From an uncultured Blautia sp. (GTDB taxonomy: Bacteria; Bacillota; Clostridia; Lachnospirales; Lachnospiraceae), in the NCBI GenBank assembly GCA_900549015.1, contig URMH01000019.1:1-50614 (forward strand): a DNA stretch of 50,614 nucleotides, read 5' to 3'. This document shows positions 1-8,807 of the stretch, piece by piece; position 1 is the stretch's first letter; every line of letters begins with the position of its first letter. The notes beneath the pieces are model-generated. The model was not told the origin of the DNA. It searched no databases and saw only the letters and a program-made list of their open reading frames with translations. The position numbers and the translations under genes were made by a program.

Positions 1-54
1 GCTTCAGGTGCCTGTGGTAGCAATATCGTGTGGGTTCAAGTCCCATCTCCTGCA
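1..54 (+). tRNA. tRNA-Leu (anticodon CAG), 3' part only
   Basis: The window opens inside a tRNA gene. The anticodon loop TTCAGGT (3-9) puts the anticodon CAG at 5-7. A long class II variable arm follows, as in tRNA-Leu and tRNA-Ser. The T arm at 30-46 carries the loop TTCAAGT with five stem pairs (one G-U). The acceptor 3' strand CTCCTGC is at 47-53, with discriminator A at 54. CCA is not encoded. A run of T follows and may end transcription. The D arm and 5' acceptor strand lie upstream of the window. Confidence 0.93.
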
Positions 55-174
55 TTATTTTTTTGCCTTGCGGAAGAAGATGTTGCTTCGTAACACATAT
101 TTTGCAGCAAGAACACAAGCATGTTCCGGAATCTTCATTTCATTTCAATTTACATTTCACAGTAAAAATCCTCA

Positions 175-203
175 TTTACAAATTCCCTGATTTCTGATAA
201 TAT
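175..203 (+). promoter_or_regulatory. Sigma-A-type promoter of the CorC/HlyC-like gene
   Basis: TTTACA (175-180) and TAATAT (198-203) are separated by exactly 17 bp, with a TG just upstream of the -10 box. Transcription would begin near 210, giving a 5' leader of more than 200 nt before the coding region at 427. This is inferred from sequence only. Confidence 0.6.
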
Positions 204-209
204 AAAAGC

Positions 210-426
210 AATTTTACTGAAAGGGGAACAGACATAACAAATGGACGAAGACGACAGTGCAGACGGAAATACGTTTCCTATATATCATTTGTCTGATTGG
301 ATAGGGCATAGTCTATACTTACGTGAGTAGGAATAGGCTGTGCTTTTTGTGTTTTTCTGCCGCAGGCGGGGAATCCTGCAGGCAGGATTTATTACGATTA
401 TCAGAGATATTTCAGGAGGAATGATT
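210..426 (+). promoter_or_regulatory. Long structured 5' leader of the CorC/HlyC-like gene
   Basis: This stretch lies between the predicted start site and the gene and holds no convincing coding sequence. It can form several hairpins: GGAAA/TTTCC around a TACG tetraloop (265-278); CCTAT (277-281) with ATAGG (300-304), which competes with the first; and AATCCTG/CAGGATT around CAGG just upstream of the ribosome binding site (AGGAGG at 414-419). The mutually exclusive pairings near the start suggest a metal- or ligand-responsive leader. I could not match it to the M-box, yybP-ykoY, NiCo or fluoride riboswitch consensus. The class is unknown. Confidence 0.35.
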
Positions 427-1725
427 TTGGAACAGTCAATTTTATTTATTATTTTACTGCAAATTGTTTTAATCGGGTTAAACGCTGTGTTTGCCTGTGC
501 GGAAATCGCAGTTATTTCCGTAAATGACAGCAAGATGGAGAAAATGGCAGGAAGCGGAGACAAGCGAGCTGCCAGACTTTTGAAACTGACAAAACAGCCG
601 GCGCGTTTTCTGGCAACAATCCAGATTGCGATTACACTTTCCGGATTTCTGGGAAGCGCATTTGCGGCGGAAAACTTTTCCGGTATTCTTGTGGACTGGC
701 TTGTAGGGCTGGGCGTACCGATACCGGCGAATGTTCTTGATTCTGTTGTAGTTATTTTTATCACGGTAGTTCTTTCTTATTTTACACTTGTATTTGGAGA
801 ACTTGTTCCAAAACAGATTGCAATGAGAAAGGCAGAGCCTCTGGCTCTTGGAATTTCAGGAATGCTTACCGTGATCGCGCGTTTCTTTGCGCCTCTTGTG
901 AATTTCCTGACGTTTTCCACAAATTCTGTGCTGCGTCTTTGCGGCATAGATCCGGACGCAGAAGATGAAAATATCAGCGAAGAGGAAATCCGTATGATGG
1001 TAGATGCGGGAAGTGAGAAGGGAACCATTGACCATCAGGAGAGAGAGTTTATACAGAATGTATTTGAATTTGACGATATTTCAGCAGAAGAAATCCTCAC
1101 ACACAGAACAGAGGTGGTAATGCTGGATATGGAAGATTCTATGGAGGAGTGGAAGGAAATTATTTTCCGGACAAGACATACTTTTTATCCGGTGTGTGAT
1201 GGCTCTGCAGATAAAATCATTGGAATTTTAAATGCAAAAGATTATTTCCGTCTGGAAAATAAGGACAGAGAGCAGGTGATGAAGTATGCGGTAAGCGCCG
1301 CGTATTTTGTGCCGGACACCATAAAAGCGGACGATTTATTCCGAAATATGAAAAAGGAGAAGAAAGTATTTGCAGTCGTACTGGACGAATACGGCGGCGT
1401 TGCCGGAATTATCACGATTAACGACCTTGTGGAGCAGCTTGTAGGAGATCTGGAGACGGAAGAAGAGGAAGAACGGATAGAAAAACTGGAAGATGGTTTA
1501 TGGAAAATACCGGGAAGCGCGGAACTGGAAGAGGTTTCCAAAACACTGGGTATTCCTCTGCCGTGGGACGAATATGAAACATTTAACGGACTTGTTTTCC
1601 ATACTCTGCAGCGCATACCGGAACAGGGAAATAACCTGGAGCTGGAGGCAGGCGGACTTTTGATCCGGGAAATAGAAATGGAAGAGAATAAAATAAAAGC
1701 GGCGATAGTGGAAATAAAACATTAA
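427..1725 (+). CDS. CNNM/CorC-HlyC family membrane protein (DUF21, CBS pair, CorC_HlyC)
   Basis: An integral membrane protein of the CNNM/CorC ('hemolysin-like') family, about 432 aa, the usual length. The N-terminal DUF21 region has about four hydrophobic segments (residues 1-170). Two CBS domains follow (about 210-330), with the typical EYGGVAGIITINDLVEQLVG stretch in the second, then a CorC_HlyC cytoplasmic domain ending in a short acidic tail. Members are implicated in magnesium or other divalent cation efflux and homeostasis; 'hemolysin' is a historical label. Start choice: AGGAGG at 414-419 lies 7 nt before the TTG at 427 but only 1 nt before the in-frame ATG at 421, so TTG is preferred and the ATG remains possible. 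It stands alone, with its own promoter and long leader. Substrate unproven. Confidence 0.88.
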   Translation: MEQSILFIILLQIVLIGLNAVFACAEIAVISVNDSKMEKMAGSGDKRAARLLKLTKQPARFLATIQIAITLSGFLGSAFAAENFSGILVDWLVGLGVPIPANVLDSVVVIFITVVLSYFTLVFGELVPKQIAMRKAEPLALGISGMLTVIARFFAPLVNFLTFSTNSVLRLCGIDPDAEDENISEEEIRMMVDAGSEKGTIDHQEREFIQNVFEFDDISAEEILTHRTEVVMLDMEDSMEEWKEIIFRTRHTFYPVCDGSADKIIGILNAKDYFRLENKDREQVMKYAVSAAYFVPDTIKADDLFRNMKKEKKVFAVVLDEYGGVAGIITINDLVEQLVGDLETEEEEERIEKLEDGLWKIPGSAELEEVSKTLGIPLPWDEYETFNGLVFHTLQRIPEQGNNLELEAGGLLIREIEMEENKIKAAIVEIKH

Positions 1726-1766
1726 AAAAAGTTTGCTTTATACAATTATTTTTAGGAAACATTTTC

Positions 1767-1795
1767 TTGCCAAATACAACCTCTTGTGATACAAT
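1767..1795 (+). promoter_or_regulatory. Extended -10 promoter of carAB
   Basis: TTGCCA (1767-1772) is followed after 17 bp by TACAAT (1790-1795), preceded by TGA to give an extended -10 (TGATACAAT). Predicted transcription start is near 1802, leaving a leader of about 108 nt that contains the hairpin described next. Confidence 0.6.
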
Positions 1796-1828
1796 TTTGA
1801 AGATTTAGGATAAAATAATATAGGAAAA

Positions 1829-1881
1829 GATGCCTGACGAATTGTTTCGCACTTTGTGCGCCCACAATTCTGCCTGGCATC
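1829..1881 (+). promoter_or_regulatory. Nested hairpin in the carAB leader
   Basis: Three nested complementary segments: GATGCC (1829-1834) with GGCATC (1876-1881); AATTGT (1840-1845) with ACAATT (1864-1869); and GCAC with the TGC/TGCG side around 1849-1860. They are separated by short internal loops. No U-run follows, so it does not look like an intrinsic terminator. It sits between the promoter and the carA ribosome binding site (GGGAG near 1900). It does not match the PyrR-binding consensus I know. A role in pyrimidine- or arginine-responsive control of carAB is inference. Confidence 0.5.
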
Positions 1882-1909
1882 ATAAAATTTAAAGAGAAAG
1901 GGAGATTGT

Positions 1910-2986
1910 ATGAAAGCATTTCTGATATTAGAAGACGGCCATGTATTTACCGGAAAAAGCATTGGTTCAACAAGAGAAGTCATCAGTGAAATTGTCTTTA
2001 ATACTTCCATGACCGGTTATCTGGAAGTAATGACAGACCCTTCTTATGCAGGACAGGCAGTCTGCATGACATATCCTTTAATAGGAAATTACGGAATCTG
2101 CTATGATGACCAGGAGTCCGGGAAACCGTGGATCGACGCTTTTATTGTGCGGGAACTTTCACGTGTTCCGAGCAACTTCAGAAGCGTAGATACCATTCAG
2201 CATTTTCTGACAAAGCATGACATTCCCGGAATTGCAGGGATTGACACAAGAGCGCTTACCAGAATCCTTCGGGAGAAGGGAACCATGAATGGTATGATCA
2301 CAGTCAATGAAAATTACGAGTTAGATGCGATTCTCCCCAGATTAAAAGCATATACAACAGGAAAAGTGGTAGAAAAGGTAACCTGCCGTGAAAAAGAAAT
2401 TTTAAAAGGAAACGGTCCGAAGGTTGCGCTTATGGACTTCGGGGCAAAGAGAAATATTGCCCGCTCCTTAAATGAGAGAGGCTGCCAGGTAACTATTTAT
2501 CCAGCGCTTACAACAGCAGAGGAAATTTTAAAGGACAATCCGGACGGCATTATGTTAAGCAACGGCCCCGGAGACCCGAAGGAATGTACTTCTATTATAA
2601 AGGAAGTAAAGAAACTTTACGATTCCGATGTGCCGATTTTTGCAATCTGTCTCGGACATCAGCTTATGGCTCTTGCAACAGGCGGAGATACTTATAAAAT
2701 GAAATACGGACACAGAGGCGGTAACCACCCGGTAAAAGACCTGGAAACAGGAAGAGTTTATATTTCCTCCCAGAACCACGGCTATGTGGTGGACGCAAAA
2801 GGACTTGAGGAAAAACACATTGCCCGCCCTGCTTTTGTGAATGTAAACGATGGAACAAACGAGGGAATGGCTTACGAGGGCAAGAACATCTTTACCGTGC
2901 AGTTCCACCCGGAAGCGTGTCCCGGACCGCTTGATTCCGGATACTTATTTGACCGCTTTATGAAAATGATGGGAGGGGAAAAATAA
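1910..2986 (+). CDS. carA: Carbamoyl-phosphate synthase small subunit
   Basis: The glutaminase subunit of carbamoyl-phosphate synthase. It releases ammonia from glutamine and channels it to CarB for pyrimidine and arginine synthesis. The 358-aa length is normal. The N-terminal CPSase small-chain domain begins with LEDGHVFTGKSIG. The C-terminal class I amidotransferase has the nucleophile cysteine in FAICLGHQLM and the His/Glu pair in VQFHPEACPGP. It begins with ATG after AGGGAG and shares one base with carB (taATG), so the two are translationally coupled. The upstream leader holds a nested hairpin that may regulate it. Identification is secure. Confidence 0.98.
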   Translation: MKAFLILEDGHVFTGKSIGSTREVISEIVFNTSMTGYLEVMTDPSYAGQAVCMTYPLIGNYGICYDDQESGKPWIDAFIVRELSRVPSNFRSVDTIQHFLTKHDIPGIAGIDTRALTRILREKGTMNGMITVNENYELDAILPRLKAYTTGKVVEKVTCREKEILKGNGPKVALMDFGAKRNIARSLNERGCQVTIYPALTTAEEILKDNPDGIMLSNGPGDPKECTSIIKEVKKLYDSDVPIFAICLGHQLMALATGGDTYKMKYGHRGGNHPVKDLETGRVYISSQNHGYVVDAKGLEEKHIARPAFVNVNDGTNEGMAYEGKNIFTVQFHPEACPGPLDSGYLFDRFMKMMGGEK

Positions 2987-5900
2987 TGCCGAGAAATAAA
3001 GACATAAAAAAGGTACTTGTAATTGGTTCCGGTCCGATCATCATCGGACAGGCTGCAGAGTTTGACTATGCAGGAACACAGGCATGCCGTTCTCTGAAAG
3101 AAGAGGGACTTGAGGTCGTTCTTTTAAACTCAAACCCCGCCACCATTATGACTGATAAAGACATTGCAGACCGCGTTTATATTGAGCCTCTTACAGTTGA
3201 AGTGGTAGAACAGCTTATTTTAAAGGAAAAACCGGACAGCGTTCTTCCCACACTGGGCGGACAGGCAGGCTTAAACCTTGCGATGGAGCTTGAGGAAAAA
3301 GGCTTCTTAAAAGAACATAATGTGCGCCTCATCGGTACAACAGCAGAGACAATTAAAAAGGCGGAGGACCGTCAGGAATTTAAAGACACAATGGAAAAAA
3401 TCGGGGAGCCGGTTGCAGCTTCCAAAGTCGTGACAACAGTAGAAGACGGCGTTTTATTTACAAATACCATCGGATACCCGGTTGTACTGCGTCCTGCTTA
3501 CACACTTGGAGGAAGCGGCGGCGGAATCGCAAATAATGAGGTTGAGCTTCGTGAAATCCTGGAAAACGGCCTTCGTCTTTCCCGAGTGGGGGAGGTTCTC
3601 GTAGAACGCTGCATTGCAGGCTGGAAAGAAATCGAGTATGAGGTAATGCGTGACAGCGCAGGAAACTGCATCACTGTCTGCAACATGGAAAATATTGACC
3701 CTGTAGGCGTACATACAGGAGACTCTATCGTTGTAGCTCCTTCCCAGACGCTGGGGGATAAAGAATATCAGATGCTTCGTACTTCTGCTCTCAACATTAT
3801 CACAGAGCTTGGAATCACAGGCGGCTGTAACGTACAGTATGCCCTTCACCCGGAGAGCTTTGAATACTGCGTCATCGAGGTAAACCCGCGAGTAAGCCGT
3901 TCTTCCGCTCTTGCAAGTAAGGCGACAGGATACCCGATCGCAAAGGTTGCGGCAAAAATCGCTCTGGGTTATACTCTGGACGAAATTCCAAACGCGATCA
4001 CGGGAAAGACATACGCAAGCTTTGAGCCGATGCTCGACTACTGCGTTGTAAAAATCCCGCGTCTTCCATTTGATAAATTTATTACAGCAAAAAGAACCCT
4101 CACAACACAGATGAAAGCAACCGGAGAGGTTATGAGTATCTGTCATAACTTTGAGGGCGCGCTTATGAAGGCAATCCGTTCTCTGGAGCAGCACGTGGAC
4201 AGCCTGATGTCCTATGATTTTACAGGGCTTTCTGACGAGGAGCTTTTAGAAGAATTAAAGGTTGTAGACGACAGAAGGATCTGGAAAATTGCAGAGGCAG
4301 TGAGAAGAGCAATCCCGGAAGCGATCCTTCATGATATTACAAAAATCGACCTGTGGTTTATTGACAAGCTTTCTATTTTAGTGGAAATGGAAGAGGCTCT
4401 GAAAACACAGGAGCTTACAAAAGAACTTCTTCTTGAGGCAAAACGAATGGAATTTCCGGATTCCGTGATCGCTTCTCTTTCCGGAAAAACAGAAGAGGAA
4501 GTAAAAGAGCTTCGAAAAGAATTTGGCATTAAAGCAGCCTATAAAATGGTAGATACCTGTGCAGCAGAGTTTGCTGCAGAAACACCTTACTATTATTCCG
4601 TATACGGAGATGAAGAAACAGAAAACGAGGCTGTTTCCGATTCCGGCAAAAAGAAAATCCTTGTGCTTGGTTCCGGTCCGATCCGTATCGGTCAGGGTAT
4701 CGAGTTCGATTTCTGCTCTGTACACTGTACATGGGCATTTGCAAAAGAAGGATACGAAACCATAATTATCAATAACAATCCGGAAACAGTAAGTACAGAC
4801 TTTGATATTGCAGATAAGCTGTATTTTGAACCGTTGACTCCGGAAGATGTGGAAAACGTGGTAAATATGGAGAAACCGGACGGCGCAGTTGTACAGTTCG
4901 GCGGACAGACAGCCATTAAGCTTACAGAGGCACTTATGAAAATGGGTGTAAAAATCCTTGGTACTTCCGCAGAGGACGTAGACGCTGCAGAGGACAGAGA
5001 GCTGTTTGATCAGATTCTGGAGCAGTGCGAAATTCCAAGACCAAAGGGACATACTGTTTTCACGGCAGAGGAAGCAAAAAAAGCGGCAGCACAGCTTGGT
5101 TACCCTGTTCTTGTACGTCCTTCCTACGTGCTTGGCGGACAGGGAATGCGAATTGCAGTCAGCGATGAAGATGTGGAAGAATATATTGGAATCATCAATC
5201 AGATTGCACAGGAGCATCCAATCCTTGTAGATAAGTACCTGATGGGAAAAGAAATCGAGGTAGACGCTGTATGTGACGGAGAGGATATTTTGATTCCTGG
5301 TATTATGGAGCACATTGAACGTGCAGGAATTCACTCCGGAGACAGTATTTCCGTATATCCGGCACAGACGATCAGTGAGACTGCAAAAGAAACTATTGCA
5401 GAATATACACGTCGTCTTGCAAAAGCCCTTCATGTAGTGGGAATGATCAACATACAGTTTATTGTATGTGGAGAAGAGGTATATGTAATCGAGGTAAACC
5501 CTCGTTCCAGCCGTACAGTTCCGTACATCAGTAAAGTAACGGGAATCCCGATCGTTCCGCTTGCAACAAAGGTGATCCTCGGATATAAATTAAAGGATAT
5601 GGGATATGAGCCGGGACTTCAGCCTGAGGCAGAGCACATTGCCATCAAAATGCCGGTATTCTCCTTTGAAAAAATCAGAGGCGCAGATATAAGCCTCGGA
5701 CCGGAGATGAAATCAACAGGTGAATGTCTTGGAATTGCTTCCACCTTTAACGAGGCTCTTTATAAAGCGTTCCTGGGAGCAGGAATCCGTCTTCCAAAGC
5801 ATAAAAACATGATCATCACAGTAAAAGACGAGGATAAAGAGGATATTATCCCGATTGCAAAACGTTTTGAGGCACAGGGATACCGCATCTACGCCACAAG

Positions 5901-6201
5901 AGGAACTGCAAAAGTTCTGAAAGAAAACGGAATCCGCGTGATCCGTACAAACAAGCTGGAGCAGCCTGCACCGAACCTTATGGACCTGATCCTTGGACAT
6001 AAGATCGACGTTGTCATTGACACACCGCCGCAGGGTGTGGAGCATCAGAAGGACGGCTTCCTGATCAGAAGAAACGCCATCGAGACAGGCGTCAATGTTC
6101 TTACAAGTCTTGATACGGCAGAGGCTCTTGTGACAAGTCTGGAGAACACAGACCTTCACAATTTAAGCCTGATTGATATTGCAACAATCGCAGAAAGATA
6201 A
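2986..6201 (+). CDS. carB: Carbamoyl-phosphate synthase large subunit
   Basis: The synthetase subunit, 1071 aa, full length. Two homologous halves each hold an ATP-grasp fold. The first starts near VLVIGSGPIIIGQAAEFDYA and the second near VLGSGPIRIGQGIEFDF (about residue 562). The first half phosphorylates bicarbonate and the second phosphorylates carbamate. A C-terminal MGS-like allosteric domain (about 935-1071) carries the RGTAKVLKENGIRV stretch and in relatives binds effectors such as UMP or ornithine. It follows carA with a 1-nt overlap. No pyrR or other pyr genes are in the window. A hairpin after the stop probably ends the transcript. Confidence 0.98.
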   Translation: MPRNKDIKKVLVIGSGPIIIGQAAEFDYAGTQACRSLKEEGLEVVLLNSNPATIMTDKDIADRVYIEPLTVEVVEQLILKEKPDSVLPTLGGQAGLNLAMELEEKGFLKEHNVRLIGTTAETIKKAEDRQEFKDTMEKIGEPVAASKVVTTVEDGVLFTNTIGYPVVLRPAYTLGGSGGGIANNEVELREILENGLRLSRVGEVLVERCIAGWKEIEYEVMRDSAGNCITVCNMENIDPVGVHTGDSIVVAPSQTLGDKEYQMLRTSALNIITELGITGGCNVQYALHPESFEYCVIEVNPRVSRSSALASKATGYPIAKVAAKIALGYTLDEIPNAITGKTYASFEPMLDYCVVKIPRLPFDKFITAKRTLTTQMKATGEVMSICHNFEGALMKAIRSLEQHVDSLMSYDFTGLSDEELLEELKVVDDRRIWKIAEAVRRAIPEAILHDITKIDLWFIDKLSILVEMEEALKTQELTKELLLEAKRMEFPDSVIASLSGKTEEEVKELRKEFGIKAAYKMVDTCAAEFAAETPYYYSVYGDEETENEAVSDSGKKKILVLGSGPIRIGQGIEFDFCSVHCTWAFAKEGYETIIINNNPETVSTDFDIADKLYFEPLTPEDVENVVNMEKPDGAVVQFGGQTAIKLTEALMKMGVKILGTSAEDVDAAEDRELFDQILEQCEIPRPKGHTVFTAEEAKKAAAQLGYPVLVRPSYVLGGQGMRIAVSDEDVEEYIGIINQIAQEHPILVDKYLMGKEIEVDAVCDGEDILIPGIMEHIERAGIHSGDSISVYPAQTISETAKETIAEYTRRLAKALHVVGMINIQFIVCGEEVYVIEVNPRSSRTVPYISKVTGIPIVPLATKVILGYKLKDMGYEPGLQPEAEHIAIKMPVFSFEKIRGADISLGPEMKSTGECLGIASTFNEALYKAFLGAGIRLPKHKNMIITVKDEDKEDIIPIAKRFEAQGYRIYATRGTAKVLKENGIRVIRTNKLEQPAPNLMDLILGHKIDVVIDTPPQGVEHQKDGFLIRRNAIETGVNVLTSLDTAEALVTSLENTDLHNLSLIDIATIAER

Positions 6202-6210
6202 TATAATTTA

Positions 6211-6240
6211 GAGGACGGGGAATTTGAAAACTCCGTCCTC
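6211..6240 (+). terminator. Hairpin terminator after carB
   Basis: GAGGACGGGG (6211-6220) pairs with CTCCGTCCTC (6231-6240), ten pairs including one G-U, around a 10-nt A/T-rich loop. Complementary A/T flanks extend the base of the stem. The tail AATTATATT is only moderately U-rich, so termination may be partial and some readthrough into uppP is possible. Confidence 0.6.
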
Positions 6241-6264
6241 AATTATATTCAGAAAGGGGAAAAA

Positions 6265-7167
6265 ATGGATATTTTCGAATTATTAAAAGTGATTTTTCTT
6301 GGTATTGTAGAGGGAATTACAGAATGGCTTCCTATCAGCAGTACCGGACACATGATTCTGGTGGACGAATTTATCAAGCTGAATGTCTCGGCGGAATTTA
6401 AAGAATTTTTCTTTGTTGTTATTCAGCTTGGAGCCATTCTTGCAGTTATTCTTTTATACTGGAATAAACTGTGGCCGTTTTATATCCGGCCGCTTACAAA
6501 GCGTCAGAGAGCAATGGCAAATAAGATGCCGACTGTTCAGAGAGGGGCATATCTTTTTGTAGAGCAGTTCTGCGATAAGGAAAAATGGATTTTGTGGTTT
6601 AAAATCTTTGTTGCCTGTCTGCCTACGATTATCATTGCGCTGCCGTTTAACGATATAATCGAAGAAAAGTTTAATAATTACGTGGTAGTGGCGATTGCCC
6701 TGATCGTATACGGCGTTCTTTTTATTGTCATCGAAAATTATAACAAAAGAAGACGCGCCTCATGCAGAAATCTTCAGGAGCTTTCCTTTAAGACGGCTCT
6801 GATCATCGGTGCGTTCCAGGTACTTTCCGTGATTCCCGGAACTTCACGCTCCGGCTCTACGATCATCGGCGGTATTCTGGCAGGAACTTCAAGAACAGTG
6901 GCGGCAGAATTTACCTTTTTCCTGGCAATTCCTGTGATGTTTGGAGCCAGTCTTTTAAAACTGATAAAATTCGGTCTTGCCTTTACAGGAACAGAGATTA
7001 TGATTCTCATTGTGGGCTGCCTTGTATCTTTTATTGTTTCTATCCTTGCCATCAAATTCCTGGTGGGTTACATAAAGAAACATGACTTTAAGGCATTTGG
7101 CTGGTATCGAATCATTCTCGGCGTGCTTGTTCTTGGATACTTTGTGGGAAAAAATTTCCTCGCATAA
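6265..7167 (+). CDS. uppP: Undecaprenyl-diphosphatase (UppP/BacA family)
   Basis: A polytopic membrane enzyme that dephosphorylates undecaprenyl diphosphate to recycle the lipid carrier for peptidoglycan and other wall polymers. In this family it also raises bacitracin tolerance. The 300 aa are mostly hydrophobic. Both catalytic signatures are present: EGITEWLPISSTGH at residues 16-29 and PGTSRSGST at 191-199. A hydrophilic loop of about 35 residues (about 75-110) is somewhat long for the family but of a type common in Clostridia. The start follows AAAGGGG. It lies between the carB terminator and glpK and is probably expressed separately. Confidence 0.95.
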   Translation: MDIFELLKVIFLGIVEGITEWLPISSTGHMILVDEFIKLNVSAEFKEFFFVVIQLGAILAVILLYWNKLWPFYIRPLTKRQRAMANKMPTVQRGAYLFVEQFCDKEKWILWFKIFVACLPTIIIALPFNDIIEEKFNNYVVVAIALIVYGVLFIVIENYNKRRRASCRNLQELSFKTALIIGAFQVLSVIPGTSRSGSTIIGGILAGTSRTVAAEFTFFLAIPVMFGASLLKLIKFGLAFTGTEIMILIVGCLVSFIVSILAIKFLVGYIKKHDFKAFGWYRIILGVLVLGYFVGKNFLA

Positions 7168-7226
7168 TCACAGGAGAAAGAAAAAAGCGCTGTATGCAGC
7201 AGCGGTAAATACAGAAAGGTGTTATT

Positions 7227-8723
7227 ATGGGGAAATATATTATGGCTCTGGATCAGGGAACGACAAGTTCCCGGTGCATTCTTTTTGACAAAGCGGGGAA
7301 AATGTGCAGTGTGGCACGAAAGGAATTTGCCCAGTATTATCCGAAACCGGGCTGGGTGGAACACGATCCGCATGAAATCTGGTCCTCCCAGATGGGGGTT
7401 GCTATTGAGGCTATGAGTCTCATCGGCGCGGACGCGGAGGATATTGAAGCAATCGGTATTACAAACCAGAGAGAAACAACCATTGTGTGGGATAAAAAAA
7501 CAGGAAATCCTGTCTATCCGGCAATTGTGTGGCAGTGCCGCAGAACAGCAGGGATGATAGAAGAACTGGAAAAAGATGGGTTTGGAGATGTTATTCGAAA
7601 GAAAACAGGTCTGATTCCGGACGCTTATTTTTCCGGAACAAAGATCAGGTGGATTCTTGAATATGTGAACGGTGCGAAAGAGGCAGCAGAAAAAGGTGAT
7701 CTTCTGTTTGGAACAGTAGATACCTGGCTGATCTGGAAGCTCACAAAAGGCAGAGTCCATGTGACAGATTATACAAACGCTTCCAGAACTATGCTGTTCG
7801 ACATTCATAAAAAGCAGTGGGATAAGGAAATTCTTTCTTATCTTGGGATTCCGGAAAATATGCTTCCCGAGGTAAAACCCAGCAGCTGCGTTTACGGATA
7901 TACAAGTGCCAGCCTTATCGGAGGCAGAATCCCAATTTCCGGGGCAGCAGGCGACCAGCAGGCTGCGCTTTTCGGGCAGTGCTGCTTCCAGCCGGGAGAT
8001 GTAAAAAATACATATGGAACAGGCGGATTTCTCCTGATGCACACTGGGAACAGGGCGGTAGAGTCGAAGCAGGGACTTTTGACTACCATTGCCGTAAATC
8101 CGGACGGAACTCCGGGATACGCTCTTGAGGGAAGCGTTTTCGTGTGCGGAGCAGCTATTCAGTGGCTTCGTGACGAGCTGGAGCTTCTGGAAAAAGCTTC
8201 CGAATCGGAAAAATACTGCCTGTCTGTGCCGGATACAAATGGCGTTTACGTTGTGCCAGCTTTTGCAGGGCTTGGCGCGCCTTACTGGGATCAGTACGCA
8301 AGAGGAGCTGTCCTGGGGCTTACAAGAGGCTCTGGAAAAGCGCACCTGATCCGGGCGACTGTGGAATCTCTTGCATATCAGGTTCATGATGTGATACGCG
8401 CAATGGAAAAAGACGCGGGCGTACATTTAAATTCTCTCCGTGTGGACGGAGGGGCAAGCGCCAACAATTTCCTCATGCAGTTCCAGGCAGATATTCTTGG
8501 CGGAGAAGTGGTGCGTCCGAGCTGTATTGAGACGACGGCTCTCGGTGCAGCCTACCTTGCGGGTATGGCAACCGGTTTCTGGGAAAATGCGGAGGAAGTA
8601 AAGAGGAACTGGAATATGGAACAAACCTTTAAACCGTCCGTCAGTGAAGAAAAGAGAGAGAAGCTGTTAAAGGGCTGGAAAAAAGCCGTGAAATGTACGA
8701 GAGGCTGGGCTAGGGACGAATAG
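7227..8723 (+). CDS. glpK: Glycerol kinase
   Basis: A cytoplasmic FGGY-family kinase converting glycerol and ATP to glycerol-3-phosphate. It is full length at 498 aa. The N-terminal ATP-binding loop is in ALDQGTTSSRCILFD. The substrate region contains ITNQRETTIVWDKKTG and the R-R pair of WQCRRT. GDQQAALFGQ begins the second phosphate region and DGGASANNFLMQFQADILG the C-terminal signature. The Firmicutes enzymes activated by HPr carry a phosphorylatable histidine just before the GDQQAALFGQ region. Here that stretch reads SCVYGYTSASLIGG with no histidine, so PTS activation may be absent (inference). No glycerol facilitator or glpD is adjacent. Confidence 0.97.
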   Translation: MGKYIMALDQGTTSSRCILFDKAGKMCSVARKEFAQYYPKPGWVEHDPHEIWSSQMGVAIEAMSLIGADAEDIEAIGITNQRETTIVWDKKTGNPVYPAIVWQCRRTAGMIEELEKDGFGDVIRKKTGLIPDAYFSGTKIRWILEYVNGAKEAAEKGDLLFGTVDTWLIWKLTKGRVHVTDYTNASRTMLFDIHKKQWDKEILSYLGIPENMLPEVKPSSCVYGYTSASLIGGRIPISGAAGDQQAALFGQCCFQPGDVKNTYGTGGFLLMHTGNRAVESKQGLLTTIAVNPDGTPGYALEGSVFVCGAAIQWLRDELELLEKASESEKYCLSVPDTNGVYVVPAFAGLGAPYWDQYARGAVLGLTRGSGKAHLIRATVESLAYQVHDVIRAMEKDAGVHLNSLRVDGGASANNFLMQFQADILGGEVVRPSCIETTALGAAYLAGMATGFWENAEEVKRNWNMEQTFKPSVSEEKREKLLKGWKKAVKCTRGWARDE

Positions 8724-8757
8724 TACAAAATTTGTGTCTTATATGTTTAAAAGAAAA

Positions 8758-8800
8758 GGGGCTGTGTTTGAAAGGATTTCTTTCATGCACAGTCCCTTTT
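8758..8800. terminator. Bidirectional terminator between glpK and the mod regulator
   Basis: GGGGCTGTG (8758-8766) pairs with CACAGTCCC (8788-8796), with one G-U and an inner GAAA/TTTC helix. AAAA precedes the stem and TTTT follows, so it can serve glpK on the plus strand and the regulator gene on the minus strand. Confidence 0.8.
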
Positions 8801-8807
8801 GAAAGTT

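Noticed and set aside
340..426. Upstream GTG start for the CorC/HlyC-like gene
   Set aside because: The extension is not family-like, has no ribosome binding site and overlaps leader hairpins.
3454..5433. Long minus-strand frames (246 and 351 codons) opposite carB
   Set aside because: Antisense shadows of a highly conserved gene; no start signals or recognisable domains.
7068..8426. 452-codon open frame on the minus strand opposite glpK
   Set aside because: It lies entirely antisense to glpK and the end of uppP, has no ribosome binding site, and its product is low-complexity and Cys/His/Phe-rich, typical of antisense shadows.
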